Source: Clostridium sp. CAG:780
GTDB lineage: Bacteria; Bacillota; Clostridia; TANB77; CAG-508
Length of the DNA stretch: 54,770 nucleotides
Assembly (NCBI GenBank): GCA_000434195.1
Contig: HF994476.1
Coordinates: 1-54,770 of the forward strand
Direction: 5' to 3'
Part shown: positions 16,242 through 25,386 of the stretch, one piece after another
Numbering within the stretch: the stretch's first letter is position 1
How the letters are laid out: each line of letters begins with the position of its first letter
Made by a program: the position numbers and the translations under genes
The notes under the pieces: generated by a model
The model's database searches: none
Told to the model about the DNA's origin: nothing
Seen by the model: the letters and a program-made list of their open reading frames with translations, nothing else

Positions 16242-17114
16242 ATGCAAAGTCAAATGCTAACTTCCAGACTGGGTGGAGAGCTAATAAGCTACAAACTAGA
16301 TGGAATAGAGAAAATTCACCAAGGACAAGAGTGCATAGATGAAAATGGAAAAGTATATTGGAAAAGACACTTTCCAGTATTATTTCCTATTGTGGGAAAA
16401 CTAAAGCAAAATAAAACAATTATCAATGGTAAAACATATGAAATGTTTCAACATGGTTTTGCCAGAGATATGGAATTTGAACCTATAACAAAATTGAACG
16501 ATTTCCATTCATATGTGTTGAGAAGCAATCCAAGTACTTTGGTTAAATATCCGTTTGACTTTGCTCTGTACATTACATACAGAACAGATGGAAACAAACT
16601 AACTACAATATACAAGGTAGTAAATGAGGGCGACAACAATATGCCTTTTGGAATAGGAGGACATCCTGCATTTAAAATTGACCAAAAAGCATTATTAGAT
16701 AAAGAATATTATTTGGAATTTGAAGAAGACGAAGAGAAAATACACTTTTTATATTTGGTAGACGGATTAGTGGGCACTGAATATGCAAAAAATGTTATGT
16801 CAGATTCAAGAAGAATTCCAATCGATGGTAACACTTTCAAAAATGATGCATTGATAATGAAAGGTATAACATCACATAAAATCAGTTTAAAACAAAAAAC
16901 GGGAAATAAAACATTACTTACAATGGATTTCGAGGGATTCCCATATCTTGCTGTTTGGTCAAAACCAAGAGCACCATTTATATGTATTGAGCCATGGTAC
17001 TCAACAGCAGATAATATTAAAACAACCGGTGTATTTGCACAAAAAACAGATATAATCACACTTGCACCAAAAAAAGAATTTGATTGCAGATTTACAGTAG
17101 AATTTTTCAATTAA
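16242..17114 (+). CDS. Aldose 1-epimerase family protein (LacX/GalM-like)
   Basis: 290 residues with the galactose-mutarotase fold signatures HGFARDMEFE and GIGGHPAF (the two catalytic histidine regions) and a conserved glutamate near the end (CIEPWY). It probably interconverts alpha and beta anomers of a hexose or modified sugar. The LacX branch is shorter than classic GalM and its substrate is often unknown. It has its own AAAGGAG ribosome site 25 bases after galE, fitting a shared galactose role. Confidence 0.87.
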   Translation: MQSQMLTSRLGGELISYKLDGIEKIHQGQECIDENGKVYWKRHFPVLFPIVGKLKQNKTIINGKTYEMFQHGFARDMEFEPITKLNDFHSYVLRSNPSTLVKYPFDFALYITYRTDGNKLTTIYKVVNEGDNNMPFGIGGHPAFKIDQKALLDKEYYLEFEEDEEKIHFLYLVDGLVGTEYAKNVMSDSRRIPIDGNTFKNDALIMKGITSHKISLKQKTGNKTLLTMDFEGFPYLAVWSKPRAPFICIEPWYSTADNIKTTGVFAQKTDIITLAPKKEFDCRFTVEFFN

Positions 17115-17130
17115 AAGGGGATGTAGAAAA

Positions 17131-17322
17131 ATGGGAAAATTAATTTTAACATTGCTAGGTGCTCTAATTATTATGATTGGAGTTACAATGCTATTTGACG
17201 CAAGAAAAATAGCAACTAAAACCTTTAGCTCAGGAGAAACAAATGAAACAACAAAGATACTAAAAATATCAGGAATAATAATTTCTCTTGTAGGGTTAGG
17301 AATTATATATATAATTAGATAA
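17131..17322 (+). CDS. Small two-span membrane protein
   Basis: 63 residues, two hydrophobic helices (about 4-22 and 43-61) joined by a short polar loop with Lys/Thr/Glu. Ribosome site AAAAGGGG is well placed. It lies directly before the secA promoter and has no recognised family. Possibly a short membrane accessory protein; nothing more can be said. Confidence 0.6.
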   Translation: MGKLILTLLGALIIMIGVTMLFDARKIATKTFSSGETNETTKILKISGIIISLVGLGIIYIIR

Positions 17323-17329
17323 AAAAGTC

Positions 17330-17358
17330 TTGCTAAATACGAGTTTTCGTAATATAAT
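17330..17358 (+). promoter_or_regulatory. secA promoter
   Basis: TTGCTA (17330-17335), a 17-base spacer and TATAAT (17353-17358). The spacer contains the small inverted repeat TACGA/TCGTA. The ribosome site GAAAGGAAG precedes the ATG at 17399. Confidence 0.7.
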
Positions 17359-17398
17359 AACAAGGTAAAATATACAACAGTCGAAAGGAAGAATATAA

Positions 17399-20300
17399 AT
17401 GGGACTATTTAAAACATATAGTGAAAAAGAAGTAAAAAGAGTAATGCCAATAGTGGCAAAGATAAACAGTTTAGAAGAGGAGATTTCTAAATTATCTGAT
17501 AGCGAATTAATAGCGAAAACTCCTTATTTCAAAGAGCAATTAAAAAATGGTAAAACTCTTGATGATATATTACCAGAAGCATTTGCAGTAGTAAGAGAAG
17601 CTTCTAAAAGAGTATTAGGTATGCGTCACTTTGATGTACAATTAATAGGTGGAATTATCCTACATCAAGGAAGAATCGCAGAAATGAAGACGGGTGAGGG
17701 AAAGACACTTGTTGCAACACTTCCAGTATATTTAAATGCATTAACAGGTGAGGGTGTTCATGTTATAACAGTTAACGACTACCTAGCAAAAAGAGATAGC
17801 GAATGGATGGGGAAACTATACAAATTCTTAGGGATTTCAGTTGGATTAGTTATAGCAGGAATGAATCCGGCAGAAAAACAAGTAGCATATAGTTGTGATG
17901 TAACATATGGAACAAATAATGAATTTGGATTTGATTATCTAAGAGATAACATGGTTATATACAAGAATCAATTAGTACAAAGAAAACTAAAATATGCTAT
18001 CGTAGACGAGATAGACAGTATCTTAATTGATGAGGCTCGTACACCACTTATCATATCTGGTAGAGGAGCAGAATCTTCAAATCTATATCAAAAAGCTGAT
18101 CGTTTTGTTAAAAAACTACAACCAAAAATAATAATAGAAGAAGACGACAAAGATTTAGAGCAAAGTGAAGATAACGAAAAATACGATTATATAGTAGATT
18201 TAAAATCGAAATCTGCAACACTTACACAAAAAGGTATTAAAAAAGCAGAGCAAGAATTTAACTTAGAAAACTTTAACGACCTAGAAAACTCTGAATTAGT
18301 ACATGATGTAAACCAAGCATTACACGCAAATGGAATAATGAAGAGAGATAAAGATTATATCGTAAAAGACGGACAAGTTCTTATTGTAGATGAATTTACA
18401 GGAAGAATTATGTATGGAAGAAGATATAACAATGGATTACATCAAGCAATAGAAGCAAAAGAGCATGTAAAAATAAACGATGAATCTAAAACACTTGCAA
18501 CAATCACATTCCAAAACTACTTTAGAATGTACGAAAAATTATCAGGTATGACTGGTACTGCTATGACAGAAGAAGCAGAATTTGAAGAGATATACAAATT
18601 AGATGTTGTAGAAATTCCTACAAACAAGCCAATGATCAGAAAAGATAATCCAGACATTATCTACAAAAACGAAGACGTAAAATTCAGAGCAGTTATAGAA
18701 GATATTAAGCAAGCACACAGCAAAGGACAACCAGTATTAATTGGTACAGTATCAATAGATAAATCAGAAAAACTAAGTAAATTATTAGACAAAGAGGGAA
18801 TTCCTCACGAAGTATTAAACGCAAAATATCACGAGAAAGAAGCTCAAATCATAGCACAAGCTGGTAAGTATGGAGCTGTTACAATAGCAACAAACATGGC
18901 TGGTCGTGGTACCGATATTATGCTTGGAGGAAACAGTGAATATTTAGCAAAACAAGAAATGAAAAAGCTAAAATATTCAGATGAAGAAATAGAAGAAGCA
19001 ATAGCTCACAACGAAACAGACAACAAAGCAATACTTGCAGCAAGAGCAAAATTCGCAGAATTAGAGAAAAAATACGCAGACGAAATCAAAGAAGAAAAGA
19101 AGAAAGTTATCGAAGCAGGTGGACTAAAAATAATTGGTACACAAAGACATGAATCAAGAAGAATTGATAACCAGCTTCGTGGACGTAGTGGACGTCAAGG
19201 AGATCCAGGAGAATCAAGATTCTATATTGGACTAGATGATGACTTAATGAAAATCTTTGGTGGAGATATGATAACAAGAGTATACAACACTCTTGGAGCA
19301 GCAGAAGATTTACCAATAGAATCAAAGACAATTTCAAGAGCAGTTGAAAATGCTCAAAAGAAAGTAGAAGGAAGAAACTTCAGCATCAGAAAGAATGTAT
19401 TACAATACGATGACGTTATGAATGTACAAAGAACTGTAATATATGCTCAAAGAAGAGAAGTTCTAGATGGAAAGAACTTAAAAGACAGCATTTCTAAGAT
19501 GATGGATTCAGTTGTAGAATTAGTAGTCGCAACACATTTTGTAGACGGAGAAACAGTAAACAAAGAAACTCTATTACAAGATATACAAAATACATTTGGA
19601 ATATCAGAAGTAGAAGCACTAAAATCAGACAACTTCACACAAGCAGACGTAATATCAGAATTACAAGACAGAATTCATGAAATCTACGATGCAAAAGAAA
19701 AAGAATTTGGTGAAGAAAATCTAAGAGAACTTGAAAGAGTTGTAATGCTTAAGATAGTTGACCAAAAATGGATGGATCATATAGACAACATGGATGAATT
19801 AAAGAAAGGTATTGGACTTCGTGGATATGGACAACAAGACCCAGTTGTACAATACAGACTTGAAGGAACAGAAATGTTTGACGATATGATAGAAGACATC
19901 AAAACAGATGTTGTAAAAATCCTATTAAACATTCGTAAAAAAGAAGGACCTATTCAAAGAACAGAAACAGCAAAAGTAACAGGTGCAGGCCTTGAAGATA
20001 CAGCCATCAATCTAGTTGATGGACACCTAACGGAAAAAGAAGGCGGAATGAACAAAACAGTTGTAAATGAAGGCCCAAAAGTACGAGTTAAAGAAAGGTA
20101 TTGGACTTCGTGGTTATGGACAAAAAGACCCAGTTGTACAATACAGACTTGAAGGAACAGAAATGTTTGACGATATGATAGAAGACATCAAAACAGATGT
20201 TGTAAAAATCCTATTAAACATTCGTAAAAAAGAAGGACCTATTCAAAGAACAGAAACAGCAAAAGTAACAGGTGCAGGCCTTGAAGATACAGCCATCAAT

Positions 20301-20441
20301 CTAGTTGATGGACACCTAACGGAAAAAGAAGGCGGAATGAACAAAACAGTTGTAAATGAAGGCCCAAAAGTAGGAAGAAATGACCCTTGTCCATGTGGAA
20401 GTGGCAAAAAATATAAGAATTGTTGCGGGAAGAATGCTTAA
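17399..20441 (+). CDS. secA: Preprotein translocase ATPase SecA, 3' end disrupted by tandem duplication
   Basis: SecA drives post-translational export through SecYEG. Visible: Walker A in MKTGEGKTLVA, DEAD-type VDEIDSILIDEA, and the family-typical GTNNEFGFDYLRDN and NMAGRGTDIMLGG. The reading frame is normal to about 20083. There a 289-base tandem repeat shifts the frame; the protein then runs into a 19-residue out-of-frame tail and stops at 20152. The true C-terminus, with the SEC-C zinc motif (CPCGSGKKYKNCC), lies in the second copy in another frame, ending at 20441. Removing one copy restores a perfect 917-residue SecA. Either a real mutation costing SEC-C or an assembly error. Confidence 0.9.
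19796..20372 (+). repeat. 289-base tandem duplication inside secA
   Basis: Copy 1 is 19796-20083, copy 2 is 20085-20372, offset 289. I see only three differences, all in the first 35 bases (GAATT/GAGTT, GGATAT/GGTTAT, CAACAA/CAAAAA); the rest reads identical. 289 is not a multiple of three, so the duplication shifts the frame. Two of the three differences are silent or conservative, as strain variants would be. Confidence 0.9.
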
Positions 20442-20537
20442 ATAGCTTGTTACAAGGAATTAAAGACGTTTAAAAATTGGTGTCAAAAATTAATTTGTCA
20501 CCCAAAATATAAAGATAATACTGAAAAGTATTGGAAA

Positions 20538-20582
20538 ATAAGGAGTGTATCCAAGTAAAAATGGATGACACTTCTTTTTTGT
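20538..20582 (+). terminator. secA terminator
   Basis: AGTGTATCCA and TGGATGACACT pair with one bulge, followed by TTCTTTTTT. It falls before the integrase promoter region and contains the false upstream ATG of the integrase reading frame. Confidence 0.7.
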
Positions 20583-20621
20583 TGTTTATTATATAATAAG
20601 ATAAGAAAGAGAGGTAAAAAA

Positions 20622-21883
20622 ATGAGTAGAATTAATGTAAGAAAAAGAGGAAAAGTATATGAATACTTTTTTGAAGGAGCAAAAGTAAATAACAAAAGAA
20701 CTAGAATTTCAAAGTCAGGATTTAGAACCCAAAATGAAGCTTATGAATATGGATTGAAAGCTTATAATGATTATATAGGAGGAGAAATAAGACCTAGTGA
20801 ATCTAAAATGTCCTATTCTGATTATTTAGACTATTGGATGAAAGAATATTTTTCTATCAATTATAAATATTCAACAGCCAAAAGGTATAAAGAAACATTT
20901 AAAGTATTGAAAGAAGAAATAGGAAAATACAAATTAAGTTATATAACACCTTTTCTATTAAATCAATCATTATTGAAAATTGCTCAAAAATGTAAAACAA
21001 AAGAAGGAGTAAGAAATTATCAAAAAGTAATAAAAAGTTCTTTCAGAGATGCAGCAAATTATTTTGGATTTTTGAAATATAATCCAGCAGTTGATTTACA
21101 GATTCCTAAAGTACTTTCATTTGAAATAAAAAAAACGGCGTAAAACATGTTTATTCTCAAGAAGAAATTGATAAAATTTTGTTAAGATTCAAAAATAACA
21201 AGACATTTATATGTGCGTTTTTAACAGCTTGTTATACAGGAATGAGAACCGGAGAGATTTTTGCATTAACTTGGGATGATATTGATTTGGAAAAGAAAAT
21301 TATAAAAATAAATAAGACTGTGTATTCCAAAATAAAAGATGATAAAGGAAGATGGTTCTTAGGAACAACAAAAACGAAGGGAAGCTGTAGAGATGTTTTT
21401 ATATGTGATACTTTATATAAAGTATTATCGAAGTACAAAGAAAACCAAGAATTGTTAAAAAAGAAATATGGTAGAAAGTATAAGAAATATGCATTAGAAC
21501 CAATTAAAAACAAATACGGTAAAATAAATGAATATAAAGTTATTGAAATTAATCATAAAAATGCAAGAAGTGTAGAAATGGTATTTACAAAAAATAATGG
21601 ATTATATGTAGGAACAGATATTATAAAGTATCCATTTAAAATAATTCATAATGAGCTTGGCATAGAAAATTGTAGATTTTATGATTTAAGAGGAAGCTAT
21701 GCTACCAAAATTTTAAGAAAAGGAGCAGAAATTAGAGATGTTGCAGACATTTTAGGACATAGTAGAATCAAAACTACTGAAAATTATTATATAGCAAGTT
21801 CAGAAAAAACAAGAAAAGAGGCAAATAATATATTGGAAAAAATAATACAAGCTGATGTTATATATGAAGTTATAAATTATTAA
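20622..21883 (+). pseudogene. Tyrosine integrase, frameshifted at an A-run
   Basis: Two consecutive reading frames make one phage/element-type tyrosine recombinase. The first part (20622-21143) has the arm-binding AP2-like N-terminus (VRKRGKVYEYFFEG) and the SAM-like core-binding domain. The second (to 21883) has the catalytic domain with ACYTGMRTGEI (Arg), DLRGSYATKIL, ILGHSRIKTTENYY (His-x-x-Arg region and Tyr). They are separated by one missing A in the run of eight A at about 21126-21133; nine would give a continuous frame. The ATG at 20622 follows AGAGAGG; an upstream ATG at 20565 lies in the secA terminator. It might be restored by slippage. Confidence 0.8.
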
Positions 21884-21968
21884 AATTTTGTAAGAAGAGA
21901 AATAAAAAAAGATTGTAATATATTGAGTATATTATTATAATAAAAAAGAAAAAGGAGGCTTGAATAAA

Positions 21969-22598
21969 GTGAATGATACAATAATATATTTAGTTAGACA
22001 TGCTGAAACTGTTGACGAAAATGGTATTAGAAATACAAATGAGGATTCTCAAATGATTAATGAAAAAGAAATATTATCAGTAGAAGGAGAAGAACAAGCA
22101 AAAAAATTAAGTGAAAATGACGAATTAAAAAATTTAGATATTATATGGTCAAGTAGCTATACTAGAGCTAAAGCTACAGCAAAATATATTGCGTATGAAA
22201 ATGATTTACCTTTTAATTTAGACAATAACTTAAGTGAAAGAAAATTAGGAAATTTAAAGGAATTAGGAGAATTTATGAAGGATAAAAGTACAAGAGATCC
22301 TTCACAAGAGCAACTATTAGATAGAACATTTAGAACATCTAATGGAGAAAGTGCAGAGCAAACTAGAGAAAGGATGAATAAATTTTTTGATAAAATACTT
22401 AAAGAATATGAAGGAAAAAGAATTGCAGTAATTAGTCATGGAGGCTCAATAAAGTTCTTTTTATTAAACTGGTGTACAGTAAATGAAAATGTTAAACTTG
22501 TCTATAACAAAAATACAATATTAAACATAAAATCGCCATGTTTGTTAAAGTTGACTTTTAGAAAAAACGAGTTGATTAATTTAGAACAAATAGATTAA
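21969..22598 (+). CDS. Histidine phosphatase family protein
   Basis: About 209 residues of the phosphoglycerate-mutase-like superfamily: catalytic histidine in YLVRHAET, second histidine in ISHGGS, and an SSSYTRAKATA motif. It removes phosphate from a small metabolite or protein; substrate unknown. GTG at 21969 is chosen because AAGGAGG ends ten bases upstream, while TTG at 21960 would be too close. A perfect 16-base terminator follows. Probably a late cargo gene or chromosomal neighbour of the broken integrase. Confidence 0.82.
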   Translation: MNDTIIYLVRHAETVDENGIRNTNEDSQMINEKEILSVEGEEQAKKLSENDELKNLDIIWSSSYTRAKATAKYIAYENDLPFNLDNNLSERKLGNLKELGEFMKDKSTRDPSQEQLLDRTFRTSNGESAEQTRERMNKFFDKILKEYEGKRIAVISHGGSIKFFLLNWCTVNENVKLVYNKNTILNIKSPCLLKLTFRKNELINLEQID

Positions 22599-22601
22599 TT
22601 G

Positions 22602-22646
22602 AAAGCCATAAAATGGATTTTATTATAAGTCCATTTTATGGCTTTT
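22602..22646 (+). terminator. Strong terminator
   Basis: AAAGCCATAAAATGGA and TCCATTTTATGGCTTT are perfectly complementary 16-base arms followed by TTTG TTT. Confidence 0.9.
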
Positions 22647-22742
22647 GTTTAAAATTGATGTAATTATATATATTTGGGGGAATTTTAAGAAAAATCAAAT
22701 TTTGTGTATTTGAAGCATGGAATATTGAAAGATCAATTAGTA

Positions 22743-22786
22743 AAAACATAGAACTAGATAGATAAAAATACCTAGTTCTATGTTTT
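22743..22786 (-). terminator. Terminator of the NUDIX gene
   Basis: AAAACATAGAACTAG (22743-22757) pairs perfectly with CTAGTTCTATGTTTT (22772-22786). On the minus strand it overlaps the NUDIX stop codon. Confidence 0.85.
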
Positions 22787-23189
22787 ATAGCCAATTGTTG
22801 TCAGATAAAACTTGTTTTGTTATATCACTTAATTTTCCTAATTTGTCTAGTTCTTTGATTTCTTCTTTACTATAAAATTTAGCATCTACTAAGTCAGTTG
22901 CTGAATGGACTGAATTTTTATCATAATCTGCTGACCAGTAAATAATAATTCTATGCTCATCTGGCTTATTAATAATCTCATATGTTTTCAATTGTTTGAT
23001 ATTTGAGATTTCTAAACCTGTTTCTTCCATTATTTCTCTTTTTACAGTATCTTCCATTCTTTCAAATAATTCAACACCACCTCCAGGTGTAATTATCATT
23101 CCTTTATTTGGCTCTTTATTTCTAATTCCTAATAATAATTTGTTATTTGATTTTATCAGAACAGAGCAACCTACTCTTATATTATTCAA
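22785..23189 (-). CDS. NUDIX hydrolase
   Basis: 134 residues with the NUDIX box from GGGVELFE to REIMEETGLEI, the Mg2+-binding REUxEExGU signature. It hydrolyses a nucleoside diphosphate linked to another group, possibly an oxidised nucleotide; substrate unknown. Start is TTG at 23189 after GGAGGG; no ATG is available in this frame. Stands alone, convergent with the phosphatase gene and flanked by terminators. Confidence 0.88.
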   Translation of the reverse strand: MNNIRVGCSVLIKSNNKLLLGIRNKEPNKGMIITPGGGVELFERMEDTVKREIMEETGLEISNIKQLKTYEIINKPDEHRIIIYWSADYDKNSVHSATDLVDAKFYSKEEIKELDKLGKLSDITKQVLSDNNWL

Positions 23190-23309
23190 AATATCGCCCT
23201 CCTATGAATAAAAGAATATAATAAGAATTATATTTTGTCAATATATTTAAAATATGAAAAATATATGGTATAATTCAAAAAAGAAAAAAGTGGCAAGAAA
23301 AATAATAAC

Positions 23310-23325
23310 TGCTATGGAAATAGCA
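23310..23325 (+). promoter_or_regulatory. Small GNRA-type hairpin before the acetyltransferase gene
   Basis: TGCTAT-GGAA-ATAGCA: six perfect pairs closed by a GGAA tetraloop, located 15-30 bases before the ribosome site AAAAGGAG. It may stabilise the transcript or tune translation. Confidence 0.4.
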
Positions 23326-23350
23326 TAATTAAAAAAAAGGAGAAAAAATT

Positions 23351-23911
23351 ATGAGATATTTTAAAAAACTTGTAGGAGATAGAATATACTTATCACCTAG
23401 AAATAGTGAAGATGTAGAAATTTTTACAGAATGGCTAAATGATTTTGAAACAACTGATTATATAGGAAGAAGTAGTGCGATTGTTTCTCTGGAAGGAGAA
23501 AAGAAGTACTTAGAAGAACACAGCTTTGTGGAAGCAGGATTTGTAATTGTTACACTAGAAGAAGACAAAATGATAGGAACAGTTTCATTAGAAAAGATAG
23601 ATCATATTAATAGAACTGCTACACTTGGAATATTTATAGGCGATAAATATTTTAGAAGCAAAGGATATGGAACAGAAGCGATAAAATTAATATTGGAATA
23701 TGGCTTTAAATATTTGAATCTAAAAAATATTAAATTGGATGTAATGGAATTTAATGAAAGAGCTTTGAAATGCTATAAAAAATGCGGATTTAAAGAATAC
23801 GGAAGAAGAAGACAGAGTAAATTTGTAGATGGAAAATATTATGATTCGATCGAGATGGATATTCTAAACGAAGAATTCAATGAAAGTGTCATAAGGAATA
23901 AGAATATATAA
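23351..23911 (+). CDS. GNAT acetyltransferase (RimJ/RimL type)
   Basis: 186 residues of the acetyltransferase_3 type: LSPRNSEDVE at the start, the acetyl-CoA loop in FRSKGYGTEAI, and NERALKCYKKCGFKEYGRRR. It transfers acetyl from acetyl-CoA to an amine (protein N-terminus, polyamine, amino-sugar or antibiotic). The extra residues after the fold (NEEFNESV) are short. It lies 20 bases before the serine dehydratase gene and may share its transcript. Substrate unknown. Confidence 0.87.
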   Translation: MRYFKKLVGDRIYLSPRNSEDVEIFTEWLNDFETTDYIGRSSAIVSLEGEKKYLEEHSFVEAGFVIVTLEEDKMIGTVSLEKIDHINRTATLGIFIGDKYFRSKGYGTEAIKLILEYGFKYLNLKNIKLDVMEFNERALKCYKKCGFKEYGRRRQSKFVDGKYYDSIEMDILNEEFNESVIRNKNI

Positions 23912-23931
23912 GCTAATATAGGAGAAATAAA

Positions 23932-25170
23932 ATGAAAACTCTAAGAGAACTATATAAAATTGGAAACGGTCCATCAAGTTCACATACAATGGGCCCTAAA
24001 AGAGCGGCTGAGTGGTTTAAAGATAAAAACCCAGAAGCAAACAGATTTGATATTTATTTGTATGGCTCGCTAGCTTTTACAGGAAAAGGGCATTTGACAG
24101 ATAAAATAATTAAAGAGACGTTAAAACCAATTAAAACAAATATAATCTTTGATACAAAATTTGTGTGTGACAAACATCCTAATACAATGGATTTGATAGC
24201 GTATAAAGATGATCAAAAAATATCCCAAGCAAGAGTGTACTCGGTGGGAGGAGGAGTAATAGAAGTTGAAGGCCAAAAGAGAGCTATTGTCCCAGATATA
24301 TATAAATTAAATCATATGCAAGATATTAAAGAATATTGTAAAGAAAAAGATAAAGATTTGGTTGACTATGTTGTGGAAACAGAGGGCGAAGATATAATCG
24401 AATTTCTAAGAGAAATATGGCATACAATGTATAATTCGGTAAAGACCGGAATTGAAAAAGAAGGTATAATTCCTGGAAAATTACAGTTGCCAAGAGAAGC
24501 AAAGATGATTTATGAGAATACGGCAGAAGATCAAAATCCAATATTAAAAAGAACTAGACTACTTACAAGCTATGCTCATGCAGTAAGTGAAAATAATGCG
24601 TCTGGAGATATAATTGTGACAGCTCCTACTTGCGGAGCTTCCGGAGTTTTACCAGCAGTCTTAACGTATATGTATGAACAATATAATATTGAAGAAGAAA
24701 AAATTATAAAGGCGTTAGCCATAGCAGGTGTCATAGGAAACCTAGTAAAAACAAACGCATCTATAAGTGGAGCGGAATGCGGGTGTCAAGCTGAGATAGG
24801 AACAGCTTGCTCCATGGCGGCAGGAGCAGCAGCTTACTTAATGGATTTGGATTTGGAAAAAATAGATAATGCGGCAGAAATTGCAATGGAACATCATTTG
24901 GGACTTACCTGTGATCCGATATACGGATATGTACAGATTCCATGTATAGAAAGAAATGCTGTTGCAGCGTTAAGAGCTGTGGATGCTGCTAATATGGCAA
25001 AAATTACAACAGGAAAAAGATTTATATCATTTGACTTAGTGGTTGATACAATGTACGAAACGGGAAAAGATTTAAACTCTCATTACAGAGAAACAAGCAA
25101 AGGTGGACTTGCAAAGAAATATTGTAGAAATAAATATATAACAAAGCAGCAGGATGTAATCGAAGAATAA
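23932..25170 (+). CDS. sdaA: L-serine dehydratase (single chain, iron-sulfur type)
   Basis: 412 residues. The beta-type domain (about 1-150: GPSSSHTMGPKRA) is fused to the alpha-type domain (about 190-400: TAPTCGASGVLP). Iron-sulfur cysteines are seen in ECGCQAE, LTCDPIYG and the following IPCIER. It deaminates L-serine to pyruvate and ammonia using an oxygen-sensitive 4Fe-4S cluster, which fits an anaerobic amino-acid fermenter. Bacillus relatives split the two domains into two genes; here they are one chain. A strong promoter for the next leader begins right after the stop. Confidence 0.93.
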   Translation: MKTLRELYKIGNGPSSSHTMGPKRAAEWFKDKNPEANRFDIYLYGSLAFTGKGHLTDKIIKETLKPIKTNIIFDTKFVCDKHPNTMDLIAYKDDQKISQARVYSVGGGVIEVEGQKRAIVPDIYKLNHMQDIKEYCKEKDKDLVDYVVETEGEDIIEFLREIWHTMYNSVKTGIEKEGIIPGKLQLPREAKMIYENTAEDQNPILKRTRLLTSYAHAVSENNASGDIIVTAPTCGASGVLPAVLTYMYEQYNIEEEKIIKALAIAGVIGNLVKTNASISGAECGCQAEIGTACSMAAGAAAYLMDLDLEKIDNAAEIAMEHHLGLTCDPIYGYVQIPCIERNAVAALRAVDAANMAKITTGKRFISFDLVVDTMYETGKDLNSHYRETSKGGLAKKYCRNKYITKQQDVIEE

Positions 25171-25175
25171 AATGT

Positions 25176-25205
25176 TTGACAAAAGTAAAAGTTTTATAGT
25201 ATAAT
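25176..25205 (+). promoter_or_regulatory. Promoter of the ABC exporter leader
   Basis: TTGACA (25176-25181), 18-base spacer, TATAAT (25200-25205): a near-consensus sigma-A promoter just after the serine dehydratase gene. Confidence 0.8.
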
Positions 25206-25212
25206 AGAACAC

Positions 25213-25312
25213 AAGTGAGGAGATATAAGCTGAAAAGTGAGCTATCTCGGGTAGAATACTTACACGTAATTAAAACACGGAGTCACGAATAAGTGACTTT
25301 GTGCTTTTTTAT
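25213..25312 (+). ncRNA. Structured leader with terminator before the ABC exporter
   Basis: After the promoter the RNA can fold GAGATA/TATCTC with an inner AGCT/AGCT stem (about 25219-25248). It ends in a terminator (about 25280-25305, AGTCAC/GTGACT extended by CAC/GTG) with a T run. A promoter, a folded segment and a terminator about 75 bases before the start of the exporter gene is the usual plan of a riboswitch or attenuator. I could not match it to a known riboswitch or to a T-box, so only the architecture is asserted. Confidence 0.5.
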
Positions 25313-25386
25313 ATAATAAAATTATATGCTGTCAATATTATAAAATAAAAGGGAAAGTCACAATAAAAAAGAACGGGGATGAGATT

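Noticed and set aside
19796..20372. Integrative element using the secA 3' end as attachment site
   Set aside because: Such elements leave repeats flanking the element, but here the two copies are directly adjacent with nothing between them.
20067..20441. Separate small SecA-like gene
   Set aside because: It has no ribosome site and is simply the second copy of the duplicated secA 3' end.
20565..20621. Upstream ATG start for the integrase
   Set aside because: It lies in the secA terminator hairpin; the ATG at 20622 has its own AGAGAGG.
25213..25312. T-box or known riboswitch
   Set aside because: No T-box core and no match to the riboswitch consensus sequences I know; left as an unassigned leader.
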